From Amphirosellinia nigrospora (taxonomy: Eukaryota > Ascomycota > Sordariomycetes > Xylariales > Xylariaceae), in the NCBI GenBank assembly GCA_004123355.1, contig SCHM01000001.1:13278193-13342192 (forward strand): 64,000 nt of DNA. Reading direction: 5' to 3'. Both the position numbers and the translations under genes were made by a program. Every line of letters starts with the position of its first letter. Within the stretch, counting starts at the first letter, position 1. Shown here in pieces: positions 24,401 to 35,368 of the stretch. The notes beneath the pieces were generated by a model that saw only the letters and a program-made list of their open reading frames with translations, searched no databases and was not told the DNA's origin.

Positions 24401-24857
24401 CCTTGGTCAAGGGCTCCAAGTGTTTGGCTACAGACAAGTCAACAACTGTGCGATTGGCCCAGCTTGGCAGCCTGCATTAGGTTCGGATCGGGAATACCTT
24501 TCTTAGCCGTCGTAACGACATATAGCTTTTCGGTAGTGAACAGCATTAGGGTGGTCGGGAACTCGTAGCCTAGCAGCCAGAACTGTGAATGGAGGTTTGT
24601 CAGCATGGGTGCGCACACGGCTGAGTTACGCCTCGTCGCAGGAGCGGTGATCAATAAGTTAGGTGGTTTCGACATACGTGCATGGCGTTGTTTTTATGGA
24701 ATTCGGGATTCTCCTCGACCTTGCCCATCATGATGACGATGGCGGCAACGCCCTGGAAGACGCCATTGTCCGAGGTGCGCTTGTCATTCTTCCAGGCATT
24801 GATGAAATGCGACACGCGCTCATGGAAGAGCTTGGCGTCGATCTTGATCTCTGCCAT
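21486..24857 (-). CDS. SPT16: FACT complex subunit Spt16
   Basis: Spt16 is the large subunit of the FACT histone chaperone, which loosens and reassembles nucleosomes during transcription and replication in the nucleus. Exons on the minus strand are 24857-24678, 24582-24498, 24427-24306, 24247-22644 and 22591-21486, all GT..AG and in phase. The N-terminal aminopeptidase-like domain begins [18 protein letters not shown], with [15 protein letters not shown] and [20 protein letters not shown]. The middle has [20 protein letters not shown] and [19 protein letters not shown]. The Rtt106/PH-like part has [20 protein letters not shown] and [20 protein letters not shown]. The C-terminus is the expected acidic tail ending in basic KKRRR. 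Length is about 1030 residues, as in yeast. One-base losses are needed at 24088-24092 and 23546-23553; both are flanked by strictly conserved sequence, so sequencing error is likely for this essential gene. Confidence 0.96.
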
Positions 24858-26906
24858 CTTGATAGAGAGCGGGCGCGGGCGCGGAAGATGGCAGGCCAGT
24901 GATCGTGATCGGGGATGATGGGTGGTTGTTAGAGGGAGGGAGAGGTGATTGATATGGGGGTTGGAGAGGCACAATCAAAAACGTCGCCGCCCCAAAACCC
25001 AAGTCCGAGTTCACTGACGCGTTGGACTAGCTCCAGGCAAAGAAAGGTAAGGTATGCCAAGGCCGGCGACTACACTAGGTAATTGGGCGACAGGTACCGG
25101 TAGGCTGAAATGGCGCTAGTACTTATCTAGACAGGTCTTTAGGCAAGCTCTTTAAAGTGGAGTGCCTGCTTCATCACAAAGCGCGTCACGCGCTTTCCAG
25201 TTCTTAATGCTTTACTTACTGTATTGACGTAAAAGGAAAACAGATGTCCCTGCAAATTATCATGTCGATATTGCGACAGCTCTAAATGTTCTTCTGACAC
25301 ATGAACACTAGCGTACAGCATATCCAGCACATATTCCAAGCACCTGCCTACTGTACAACTCCCAAGTTGTAATAGGTGGTATATTTCTAATGTTCTTTCT
25401 ATCTACATAGGTAGTTCCAGGTTTCTTCCACATTCGTTGAAAGGAATTAAACCCTCGTGTTTAATTCATTAATGTTATTATAACAAAAAGGTGCTCACAC
25501 TATACGCTGTACGCATATATTGTTGATACAGGTATCTAGGCCCCAGAAGGAAAGGCAAGACGGCTTGTCCCCAAGAGAAAAAAAACGGAAAAAATTATTG
25601 TCTATTGAGATTCACAACTTAAAGAAACACTCGCCCAAACCAGGCGCTTCAAAGTCCCCAGGTTCTTTTGCCCGACTACCTACCCAAGTACATTGTTTAA
25701 AGGAGTTGAGTGCAAAGCTCTAGTACCCTCACCTCTTCTGCCGTCGCTGTTAATGGCCACAGCGGTTTAACCGTTTAGTCCTTAGATAGGAGTGCGTACC
25801 TCGGTGTATTAGGAGCAGAAGCAGCGCTGACTGGAAAGTAAGACAACTTTGGTTCACAGAGGCTATTTTCTATGGCCACCACTTGACTACTTCACAGAAT
25901 TGATTGTAGTATTTCATTACTCGGCGATTATAGATGAGCAATTTTTAGCTCGAAGTCTGATTTGATAGAAACCTTGTGTTTTCAGCCTCATACACGTCCC
26001 AGCTATCCAGAGAGTCAAAATACGTTCTCTCTTAATAACCCCTTTTGCGCAACAACAATAATAGCTACTTCCAATATGCTCAATTCTTGAGGTCCTTATA
26101 GTGCCCTTGGTGCTGTTGGGAAAAATTGTTGGCGGAAGAAAGAACGTAATCCTGGCATTATGCCTCTCCTTGTTTAGCGCAACACCTTTTCTCCTCGTAA
26201 AACATGACTGGATGAAGCCAAGTAGCTTTTCACAGCTCTACCATCTTGCGAAGATAGCAAGTCAATAGCTAGGGAACATGTCGAAGAACTTTCGAAGAAA
26301 GGATCTCACGTCTAATCGAAAATAAACCTTTCATAGCCGAGGATACTCAAAAAAAAAAAAAAACCGAGATCGGTTATTGGAGCGTTGGACCTAGTAGGTC
26401 GTTTACTTATACCCCTCGAACTATGAATTACTTCCTTATTCTAGCATAGTTGGTTTCCCCGAGGAACTGGATTATATAGAATTTCTAGATCCTAGAAAAC
26501 CATCCTAAGGGATTAGATTAACAGGACTTATAAGTTCGGAAGGCTTCTCTAAAAATCTGTAAGTTATTTTGCATACAAATGTTAAAGTGTGGAGATGGAA
26601 GCCTCCAGGAGTGGAGGATTGTGGCATCTGAAATTGGAGGCTCCCATGCCACATCTGCCCCACCAAGTACAGTACGTTTGCCCCACTATTTAGTATGCAA
26701 AACCATTCCCTACCACCGCCATCTGCCACCCGTTCTCAGCCGCCAGCCGCGCCCACAGCCGTCTTGTCATGCCGCCAAGCCCCACCTCCCACAATAATTT
26801 TGGCATCTATTGCGAAGCTTTTTCTTCCTCACAATTGCGCCCTTCTTTCTCTCCTGCACCACACCCAATTTCAAGCAACTCGACTGCCCACTCGCGCCCA
26901 CTCAAA
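24858..26906. other. Divergent intergenic region between SPT16 and RPS19
   Basis: About 2 kb holding the promoters of two housekeeping genes at its ends. The middle is AT-rich with an A run at 26350-26362 and no coding frame of note. Pyrimidine-rich sequence before the RPS19 start is typical of ribosomal protein genes. Confidence 0.6.
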
Positions 26907-27551
26907 ATGTCTGCAACATCTGTCCGCGACGTTGAGGTATGTATCTGTCGTGTATCTGGTGAGGGGTCCGTAAAGGACTCTGATGACGGATGAATCTAAT
27001 GGGTCGATTGTCTGTTAGGCGCACCTCCTGGTGGCCGCATACGCCTCCTTTCTCAAGCGACAAGGCAAACTCGATGTTCCTGGTAAGAGACAATTTTCCA
27101 ACTAATATGATTACACTCGTATGGAGCTGATCATTTCTATAGGCCTGGTCGATACTGTCAAGACGGGCGTCAGTCGAGAACTCCCGCCCCAAGACCCCGA
27201 TTGGTTTTACATCCGCTGTGCCTCCATCGCTCGACAGGTCTACCTCCGCAAGCATGTTGGTGTCGGTCGTTTGTCCAAGATGTACGGAACTGCCAAGAAC
27301 CGCGGCACTCGTCCTTCCAAGCACGTCGATGCGAGTTCCTACGTGATCCGACGAGCTCTGCAGGCCCTCGAGAAACTCGGCGTCGTAGAGCACGACGAAG
27401 AGACCAGCGGTCGCCGTATCACTCCTGCCGGTCAGCGTGATCTTGATCGTATGTAGCTCCAGTCCCGTTTGCAAAACACGCTAACATGGAATGGTCAGGC
27501 ATTGCCCAAACCGTACTCGAGGAAGCCGGGGACGATGACGAGAGCGAGTAA
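26907..27551 (+). CDS. RPS19: 40S ribosomal protein S19 (eS19)
   Basis: Component of the small ribosomal subunit, needed for 18S rRNA maturation. Four exons: 26907-26936 (only 10 codons), 27019-27082, 27143-27448 and 27499-27551, all with GT..AG borders (GTATGT, GTAAGA and GTATGT donors) and in phase. The 150-residue product starts MSATSVRDVE and has HLLVAAYASFLKRQGKLDVP, PQDPDWFYIRCASIARQVYL, SKMYGTAKNRGTRPSKHVDA and ALQALEKLGVVEH, the hallmark blocks of eS19. It ends in an acidic tail (DDDESE). Several introns packed near the start codon are usual for fungal ribosomal protein genes. It is one of the few genes here with no frame break, which fits its short length and few homopolymers. Confidence 0.98.
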
Positions 27552-27751
27552 ACGCTCCATTAACAAAAGTCGTCAAAGGGAGAAGGGAGGGATAGCCTAT
27601 AAGGTTGTGCTTCGGACCATGCTAGACGTAGTCAGTTCTGTAGTGGTCAACCTACCATAATGCCATACCCATCTTCACAAACAAGTTCTTTCATCTGTAC
27701 CGGTCGCTAGTCTTCTCTGTCCCCTATCACTTCGGGTAGTGTTTAATGCAC

Positions 27752-28338
27752 TTATGACCCGTGCCACATATGCTTATACATATAGTCTTTGCGCGGAATT
27801 GGTACTGTACTCCAAATACTGCGAAGAGGTACTTTGCTATGCTGACTACATGGGCCATGTCTCTCACTCCCTGTCATGACAGCTGGGTCTCCGTCAACCC
27901 ATACTATGTTGGCCTTCCATGTCTTAATCTTCCACAGCCCAGACGCTTCCTTCACTACATCGCACAAATATAGCCCGCCACTTGTGAACTTATGCGGGCC
28001 AGGCTCGAACCCCTTCCCTTGCGAACATGCTGCGCGAGGGCCGAGCAAGAGACCTGGGCCGTCGATGCACCGCTCTCGACGGACACGCGCACGTTGCTTA
28101 GGAAGTGCGTGGTATCCAGGCGAAACGCCACTCGGTCGAACACGGCGGCCTTCAGAGCGGAAATGCCAATTGCGGGAGGGGAACCCGGCATCTCGGCGGT
28201 GACATCTTCGGTGAGGGCGCTAGCCAGGAGTGCATCGTCGCCATGGTCAAAAGCAAGCACGGCCCGGTACAGGGCGTCAGCGATGGACTCGCGGTCGGTC
28301 AGGCCTGGAAGGGTGGCGGGGAGTGCGGAGAAGGCCAT
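27752..28338 (-). CDS. SnoaL-like / NTF2-fold small protein, one frameshift
   Basis: The start at 28338 gives MAFSALPATLPGLTDRESIA with the alpha-helical first third (ADALYRAVLAFDHGDDALLA) usual for SnoaL-like polyketide-cyclase or ketosteroid-isomerase folds. TTHFLSNVRVSVESGASTAQ matches the central strand region with its early His. At 28016-28018 one G is apparently missing from a G run; the next frame then continues as FEPGPHKFTSGGLYLCDVV and GLWKIKTWKANIVWVDGDPA, the typical last strands. The stop is at 27754-27752. About 195 residues. Fungal members of this group are mostly uncharacterised cytosolic enzymes or binding proteins. It stands alone and is not obviously tied to the polyketide cluster 16 kb away. 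Confidence 0.8.
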
Positions 28339-29424
28339 AGTGATATGTTATAACAACAATGACTATTCTGGTCGACGATATAGGATAAATAAGATATGGC
28401 GTCCTGGTAATCAAATTCTACGTTGGTGTGAGGGTCTTGTGCTTAAGGTAATAGACCGAGGCCATCATGGTAGATCGCGGATACTGTTGTGTATATATAC
28501 GGGAAGTCCTGTTGTCTAGATTTATGTATCCTTGTGTGCCTCTTGACATAGAACCACTTCTGAGGTCAAAGTTGGGAGTCCCATAGGTTGTTTCTTGGCA
28601 GGGGTTGAGGTTTTTGGACGAATAACTGGAAGCAGACCACAAACACACGGGTTGGGTCATATGCACAGTCGAGGACGGAGTCCGTTAACTCCGAGCTGCT
28701 TCTACGAAAATAAGGAAAATCGGCGACGTTCCTGCCGATGGCTACTGTTTAGTTCCGCTATGTCCGAGACAATGCATTGAAGCAAAGGAAGCATCGATAA
28801 GACATCGCTTCTGCAGCTCCGATCTCGTGATGCACTCAAATGGAGTGGAGTTCAGACTTGAAAGACCAGGCATATCGCATCACTGGCATATAGTTTTGGT
28901 GCCGAACCTTCTTCTGTACGCAGTAGTTTTATCTTATCTGAACAGGGGGAATTCAGTCATTACCCAGCAGTGATTTCTATTTGTTTCAACTGCATAGTAA
29001 ATTCAAAATTTAAACTCTAAAATTGAAGTTATCAAGATAGGCTCATGTTAAATAGGTAGCTAGTTAGTTCTAGACGGCCAAGAGCTCAAGTTAATTACGT
29101 CCTGTATTTTAATGATGTTCTAGTTATAGTGCTACGGTTATAGCGTTGCAGTTCTGTTCCGTGGTCGTTGTATTCTTTTGGGATACCATGAGTTTTTGTT
29201 CCTTTTGCCACAATATGTGTCATTGCCTTTAATCATTTGACAACAGGCCCTGTAACAACTACTGATAACTGACCTCAAAATCTTCGCGAGACTTTATTTC
29301 ATCTGTTTCATGTATTTGCACAAGCCTAGGCCCCAGGCTTTAATTAGGTGTATATTACTGGATCTGACATATTTATTAGCGAAGTACAATGACAGAATTT
29401 CCTTGCTTTTGTCAGCTTTCCGCT
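28339..29424. other. Intergenic, no gene recognised
   Basis: AT-rich sequence with no supported gene. It marks the change from conserved genes on the left to accessory genes on the right. Confidence 0.55.
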
Positions 29425-32400
29425 TTAGCTTGAGATCTTACATTCAGTATACACCCCCGTGTTCGGTCCTTCTTCCAAGGCCACTCCACCCACGTCACGG
29501 AGAAACGTGATAACTGCATCTGCACGAATACACTTTCCTTCGAATTCTCGGTCACTGTAAGCTTTCTTTTGTAGCATGGCCGCCTCAATCCTCTGCTTCC
29601 AAGAAATCGCACTGTCAAGCGGTGTCTCTCGCCAGAAAACTCTTCTGTGAACACCATCTACTTGCCTTAATGTGCTCATTGTATTCAGCGCGTTGACCCG
29701 CGCGCCATGGCACACCATTTTCTTGATTGAGGAAAGCTTTAACCCGGATGCGAGTTGATGAAGAAAAGCCGACCCCCCCGGACGCTCTGTCGCTCGAGAA
29801 GATCCAACAGCTCAGTCTTGTGAGCATTAGCATCGGGTCGTGCCTCGATCATTGACATGACTTGCTCGATTAGCATGGAGAACTGCTCGTCGTCTGTGCT
29901 GCTGTTGAGGCTGATAGCAAGCCAGTGTATGCCTTCTGTATACGACCCCAGTTCTCTGTCTGTTTCGTATAGGTCCGCTCCATACGAAATAAACAACCTC
30001 AGGATATCCAAGCATTGATAGTGCGCTGCTGGGATTAGGGCTGTATTTCCAAACTTGTTGCGGTGGTGGATGTTTGCGCCGTAGGAGAGGAGCGTCTTGG
30101 AATTCTGGAGACCGGTGCTTTTGCATCTGCAGAAACAGCTGAGGACTGTTTGCCCTAAATTGTTTTCTACTTCTAACGACGCCCCCGCCGAAATCAGCGC
30201 ACGTACGACCTCGGAATGGTTATGCAGCGCAGCAAGCATGAGCGGCGTGTAAGACACTCCCTGTGATATTTTTTTGCTGATGTTCGTTGGACGTATGTGG
30301 GGTTGTAAGTTTGTCTAGATCTCCACCTAGAGCTTTGATAACCGAGACTGTATGGTGCAACCGCTCGGCAGCTGCTGCTTTGTTGCCTTTGAAGGGCATC
30401 ATAGAGAATTGTATTTGCGATCTAGTCCGTCGAATTTGGCTGTCTCCCAAACGGTGTAACACCGCGAAACCCTCTTCATCAGTGTCATTTATATCGATGC
30501 TTTGTTTCCTCGTACACGACAATAATGTTTCGAAGATATACGGACTGTGGTTAAACGCCCCATAGTCTAGGGGGATAGTCCTTGGGTCGCCGCTTGCGGC
30601 ATGGAGTAGGAATCTTGATTCAACCCATGCCAGTATTCTAGTATCCGTACTTCACGGTTATATCGGTAGGGATCGGACTTGTCACGGATGGTCGGATTGG
30701 CGCCAAGGTCTAAGAGAGTGGATATGGCGTTAACGTTATCAAGGACAACAGCCCAGTGTAGAGGTGATCCAGCAGGGAGAATAAATGGGTAATGATGAAA
30801 GGGTACTGGGAAAGGCACCATAGCATCAGTACGTGCTCCCTTTTCAATGGGGTCATGGCTGCTGTTCGTTGCAAAGAAGGCGGAAATGCAAAGAGCCAGT
30901 GAAGGCAAGTTATCTTGAAAGGGGTACAAGATACCGAAGCATCAGCGCCACAGCTCAGCAAGTGGGCAGCAATGGGCCAAGATCCTCGTGCACATGCTAA
31001 ATAGAGCGGCGTTTCGTCATCTGACGTCCTCTCATCTATATCTCCAATATCAGTTGACGACATGAACTCTATCAGGTCTGGTAGTGGTCTACGAGCTGCC
31101 AGGAAGTGTAGACGAGAAATGCGTGACAGGCGACCGTTCATATGTTGCCCATAGCCTCCAAGATCCTTGAAAGCATCGAGAGCGGCCTCGGCTGCCTTGG
31201 ATTGAGCTTCTCCAGGTATCCTAGGGCTTGAATGGAGCCTGTTGTAACTGCAGATTCTAGCCACTGCTGAATGGGACATTGGACCTGAGCAGGCATGTCT
31301 ACATCAAAATATTCCAAAACAGAAGGAACGATGGCTTGAGCACCATAATAGCCGCCAGACGCTGAAGCAAGAAGAATATCTACGACGGGCCGTTCTTTCA
31401 TTTCACATGGATCATAGGTCGTGAGATAAAGGAAGTAGACAAAAAGTGCGTGGGTGAAGAGTGTTGGGATATTTCTTGAAACGAGTAAGTAGCAGTGGCA
31501 TGAAGTTATCAGAAAGAGTGGGGAGTTCCCAAGAGAGCTTCAGCAGATGTGCCGGAACTGAAACATGATCATGGTTTCTGTCAGGTGTTGGGTGATCCAC
31601 GGCTTGTGAGTCTGCTTTGACTGGGCCGTTGACGTAGAAGAGATATTCCAGCTTGCGAGGTCGTCTTGAAGGAACAATTTGAAGCAACTGTCTCAGCGCA
31701 CCCGCGGCAAACTTCAGGAGAACGGTAGCTTCTTTATTCTCGTGCTGCAGTCCGGATCTTAGGTGCTCGATTTCAGCCGCTAGGAGGACTTCTGGGCCGT
31801 CGCTGCACAGGCTCGATGGTGGTGAGCGTCCACGACCAAAGATGACACTCCATGTGACTAACCCACACGAAAAGCTATCTGCCAAGGCAGCTTCTCCAAG
31901 GCTCAGCAGCTTTCCATCGACGACCTCAGGTGCTTGCCACCCGGGTGTACCTGTCAGTCTGAGTCTAGTTTCGGTTCCAGTATCATCAGAGGCAGCAGTG
32001 GCCAAACCGAAGTCAGCCAACTTAGCAACGATGGTCCCCTCCTTCTCGAAAATCAATACGTTTTCAGGCTTGAGATCGCCATGTATCATTTCACAGTTGT
32101 GAATGGCGTCCGTTCCAGCAGCTATTTCGGAGCAGATTCTGTATCTCTCCGAGAATGAGATGGAGTGATTTGGACTTGACAGCAACTTTGCGAGATCCGA
32201 GATAGCTAACTCCATCACCAGGCCTAATGGTCGGTGGAAGTTTTCGTTATCCATCGTCCAGCTGAGCAGCTTTGCGATGTTGGGGTGCTCTCTCAACAAA
32301 GGCGTTGAGAGTGCTTTGATCTCCATGATGATGCTATCTAGGTGACGTCGTGCCGATCTCTGCTCAATATCGAGCCTGACATCTGAGCCAAGATCGAATT

Positions 32401-32740
32401 TCGGATACTTCACAGCAACATAGACGGGGTAATCAACTAGTCGCATCGGACTGTCATCGCTCCAGACTATGTCTTTCTTGTGAACGATGAACTGCGATCC
32501 TTGCCCAAGGTACGCCTTTGGTACACCCACGACGGAAGGACCAGGAAGCCCGCTTGTCTGTATGATGTCAATCACAGTGCCTATAGCAGAGAACGAGTCC
32601 GTCTCAGTGGCAACCGTTGACTGATGGTCTTCTGGAGACCTGGGTATAGAAACGCTTGTAGCACGCCTAGATGATCGAGCCTGACTACGCAGGCTTGATG
32701 AATAGGTTAATGAAGTATGATAAGTATTCATATTTATCAT
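29425..32740 (-). CDS. Protein kinase fused to ankyrin repeats, several frameshifts (gene or recent pseudogene)
   Basis: The N-terminal 442 codons (32740 to about 31470) are one open frame with a complete Ser/Thr kinase: YLGQGSQF (loop), YVAVKYPKF (Lys), HGDLKPENVL (catalytic loop, HGD instead of HRD), LADFGLA and GTPGWQAPEV. The rest is rich in ankyrin units: DDETPLYLACARGSWPIAAH, GSPLHWAVVLDNVNAISTLL, YTPLMLAALHNHSEVVRALI and NKFGNTALIPAAHYQCLDIL. The C-terminal unit ends at the stop at 29427-29425. About 1100 residues in total. To read it through, the frame must move near 31470, 31205, 30850, 30610, 30260 and 29745; some moves equal one lost base and some equal two lost or one gained. Kinase-ankyrin proteins of this kind are common, strain-variable genes in filamentous fungi. 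Substrate unknown. Many breaks leave open whether it is still functional. Confidence 0.78.
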
Positions 32741-34163
32741 AAGTAAAATTTATTCGCTAGTGAGATTGGTTGACTTAATGAGGCCCGAAAGGCGTGTTTC
32801 ATAGATACATGCGTGATTTTTTTATTATGGAGAGTTGGAAGTTCCCAGCACAGTAGAGGAATACGCTTTCGCCCCCAACCAATACCCCTCTGCGGGTTGT
32901 CATTGGTAAGAAGAAGCCTGCTTGAGTGGTAGACATTAGCTCAAGCCCGCTGCAATTCACTCTCATTGAAACGGCGGCCATTTTCGATTGCGACCCCATC
33001 CTCTGTGCATAAAATGTATTGCCGTGCCAGGGGCACACTTGCAATGAGATATGGGCCCATCAATCCGCGACCGGAAACAAGATAGACATTGTCGTTCACT
33101 CGAAAACGATTCTTGGGTTTTGGTCAGCTACTTTCTTACAGAGCTAATAGTAACTTATAATGGAAGGCTAGGCTAACAGGCGATCTATGTGAAATTCGAG
33201 GTCTGCCACCGGAGCTTGCGTCTTCGTTCACACTGACAGGTCCACTCTTTGCATCTGTAAGTTTGTATCTATAGCTGAAGAATGAAAGCACGCCAGCTTA
33301 CCCCACGATCCTGTTCAGGGGCGGGGCTGAGCCCAAAGGCATCATCAGGATCCCAGTGCGCGCTAATAAGTAGAGAAGTTCGCTTGGGTAGCGAAATACG
33401 TGTCTACAATAGTAGACGATATTTAATGGAAGGTCGTGGTTTGTTCTAGAGAGCTAGACTGGCGATTGGGGCAGTGTTTTCAAGCTCGGGTTCCCAGATC
33501 ACGTAGGTCGGCAGAAAGGAGAGAAGGTAATAATGTTCTTTCTGAGCTGCATCTCTATAGCCTGCTGCTCCTCATCGTCTTGGCTTGTTGGTTAAGCACC
33601 TACCTTCTTCTTTCCAGCGTCTTCATGCATGGTTGCATCAGTAACCCCTCCCTCGTTGGATAGGAGGAGCTGCAGGCTCTCTTCAGCTCTGTCCGAGCCG
33701 GGGTTGCTGAGTTGGGTGCCTAAAAGACCCACCAAAAGCCCATGGAATATTGGCGCGTATCCAAGTTGGGCTTTCGCTAAAGGCTCCTGTAGATATATTT
33801 GATACGACATTTGGGCAGGCTATGTGGTGATACCAAGACTGCCTTTTCGGTACGATTAACGCCCGAGAGCCTGACAGTCCGCGACGAATGCCATGGCCAG
33901 ATAGGCGAGAAAGTCAAGGCCGATTAGTTCACAAGCTTTGGCCGACAAGATAGAAAGTTTCAATCTAATTTTCAGCATAGATAATTGCTCATTCTTAGCT
34001 TAAATTCGTCACTTATCTTTAAGTAATCGACTTATATTGTCCACCTCTTCTGAATGTCCCCATCCAAAGACAGCCCACAGAGATGTCCAACCTCCCATTG
34101 CAACCAGGACACTTTTTTGGTATCCAATCCCCTCGCGACCGGTTTCATGCATGATGTCTAATT
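32741..34163. other. Divergent intergenic region, no gene recognised
   Basis: It lies between the kinase-ankyrin gene and the DUF6594 gene, so it should hold both promoters. Short open frames (for example 32799-33044 minus and 33436-33663 plus) have no motif. Confidence 0.5.
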
Positions 34164-35147
34164 GTGGTAGTCGACGAGTTCCGATCCGGCTATCCAAAGT
34201 ATGTGGCACTTCTTAGTACACACACCGCATTCCACAATTTCCGAGCCTTCAAGAGAATACGTTTACGGCTTCTGCTCGCGAAACAAGACGAAATATCTGT
34301 GCTCGAAAAGCAACTAGATGAGATAGATGCAGCAGAGAACAGGGACCTGTTCCTCGGCTGTATGCGGAGGGACGCCAACGTTGACAGGCAGAGTACTCTA
34401 CAGAAGATTAAGCTTTCAATGTCTGAATACGGTGAGAAAATCAAGGGCATTCACTATGAATCATGTAACTGACAGCATAAATGTCGACCATAGACAACAT
34501 GATAGCCCAATACCGAGGCACCACGTCTCTGCCAAACTCAAGTGGACGCGAGGTGCAAAACCTACAAAATTGGATAGATACAACCAGCTCTCTAGATCGT
34601 AGTGAATCTAGTTATTTGGAACATCAAAATGACCTAGTAAACATCGCTAGTTCGGGAGATACTTCTGCCGCTTATACTGAGGCCGCAGTTGAAGAATGCG
34701 TGTACTGGATGGAGGTCCTTTTGGCTCGGGTGAGTGCATCATAACCTCTATTCCACTATTGGACTAACAAAGTAGCAAGGTTTTCCCGGGCATTCGAATT
34801 GGACGTTTGAGAGTGACACGAGATGACGATGTACTTCTTTTGAGTCCTTTACTGCAGAATATCTGCCGTGCAATCACAATCACATTTGTAACTCTCATCA
34901 TCTTGGCACCCACGATCGTACTGCTAAGCATCGCAAGCCCGGTCGGACGCGTCATTGCTAGCATCATCTCGGGCGCATTCTTTTTATCGATTATTTCTTT
35001 CCTCACCCAGGCTAAGACTATCGAAGTTTTTGCTGCCGGCGCCAGGTAATGAGATGTCATCTAGAAACAGTAGAGTGAGGGAATCAACGATTGCTAACTG
35101 TTCTCAGCTATGCAGCGGTATTGGTTGTCTTCACGGCACCGCGATAA
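34164..35147 (+). CDS. DUF6594-family membrane protein
   Basis: Four exons are supported: 34164-34431, 34494-34729, 34780-35045 and 35108-35147, with GTGAGA, GTGAGT and GTAATG donors, AG acceptors and consistent phases. The first exon has SGYPKYVALLSTHTAFHNFR, the family opening (GYP.. then a phenylalanine-rich helix), followed by a coiled coil (LLLAKQDEISVLEKQLDEID). Exon 2 has NLQNWID. Exon 3 carries two to three membrane helices (AITITFVTLIILAPTIVLL, VIASIISGAFFLSIISFL), then TQAKTIEVFAAGA and, in exon 4, YAAVLVVF, the conserved end of the family. The true start is uncertain: the frame opens at a GTG at 34164, and ATGs at 34147 and 34151 are in other frames, so an upstream exon or a lost base is likely. 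DUF6594 proteins are abundant and variable in filamentous fungi and have no established function. Confidence 0.82.
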
Positions 35148-35368
35148 TCTACATTTTTGGTCTCGAAATTTGCGCGTCATCATCATTTTATAGTAGCTGC
35201 GTACGAGCCATGTAATCCTCGAAGATTGCTTTTACCCTCAATATAGCCGAGAAAAATACATTACATAAAACATGTTCCGTCAAAGGACAATTTCTTCCTA
35301 ACCGATTTTGATAGAACAAATACCAGTAGAGTAGGTTTCTAAAAAGTAGAAAAGCGAGTAAAAAAACG

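Noticed and set aside
28000-28030. GGGGTTCGAGCCT resembling a tRNA T-arm on the minus strand
   Set aside because: It lies inside the SnoaL-like coding sequence and has no tRNA fold around it.
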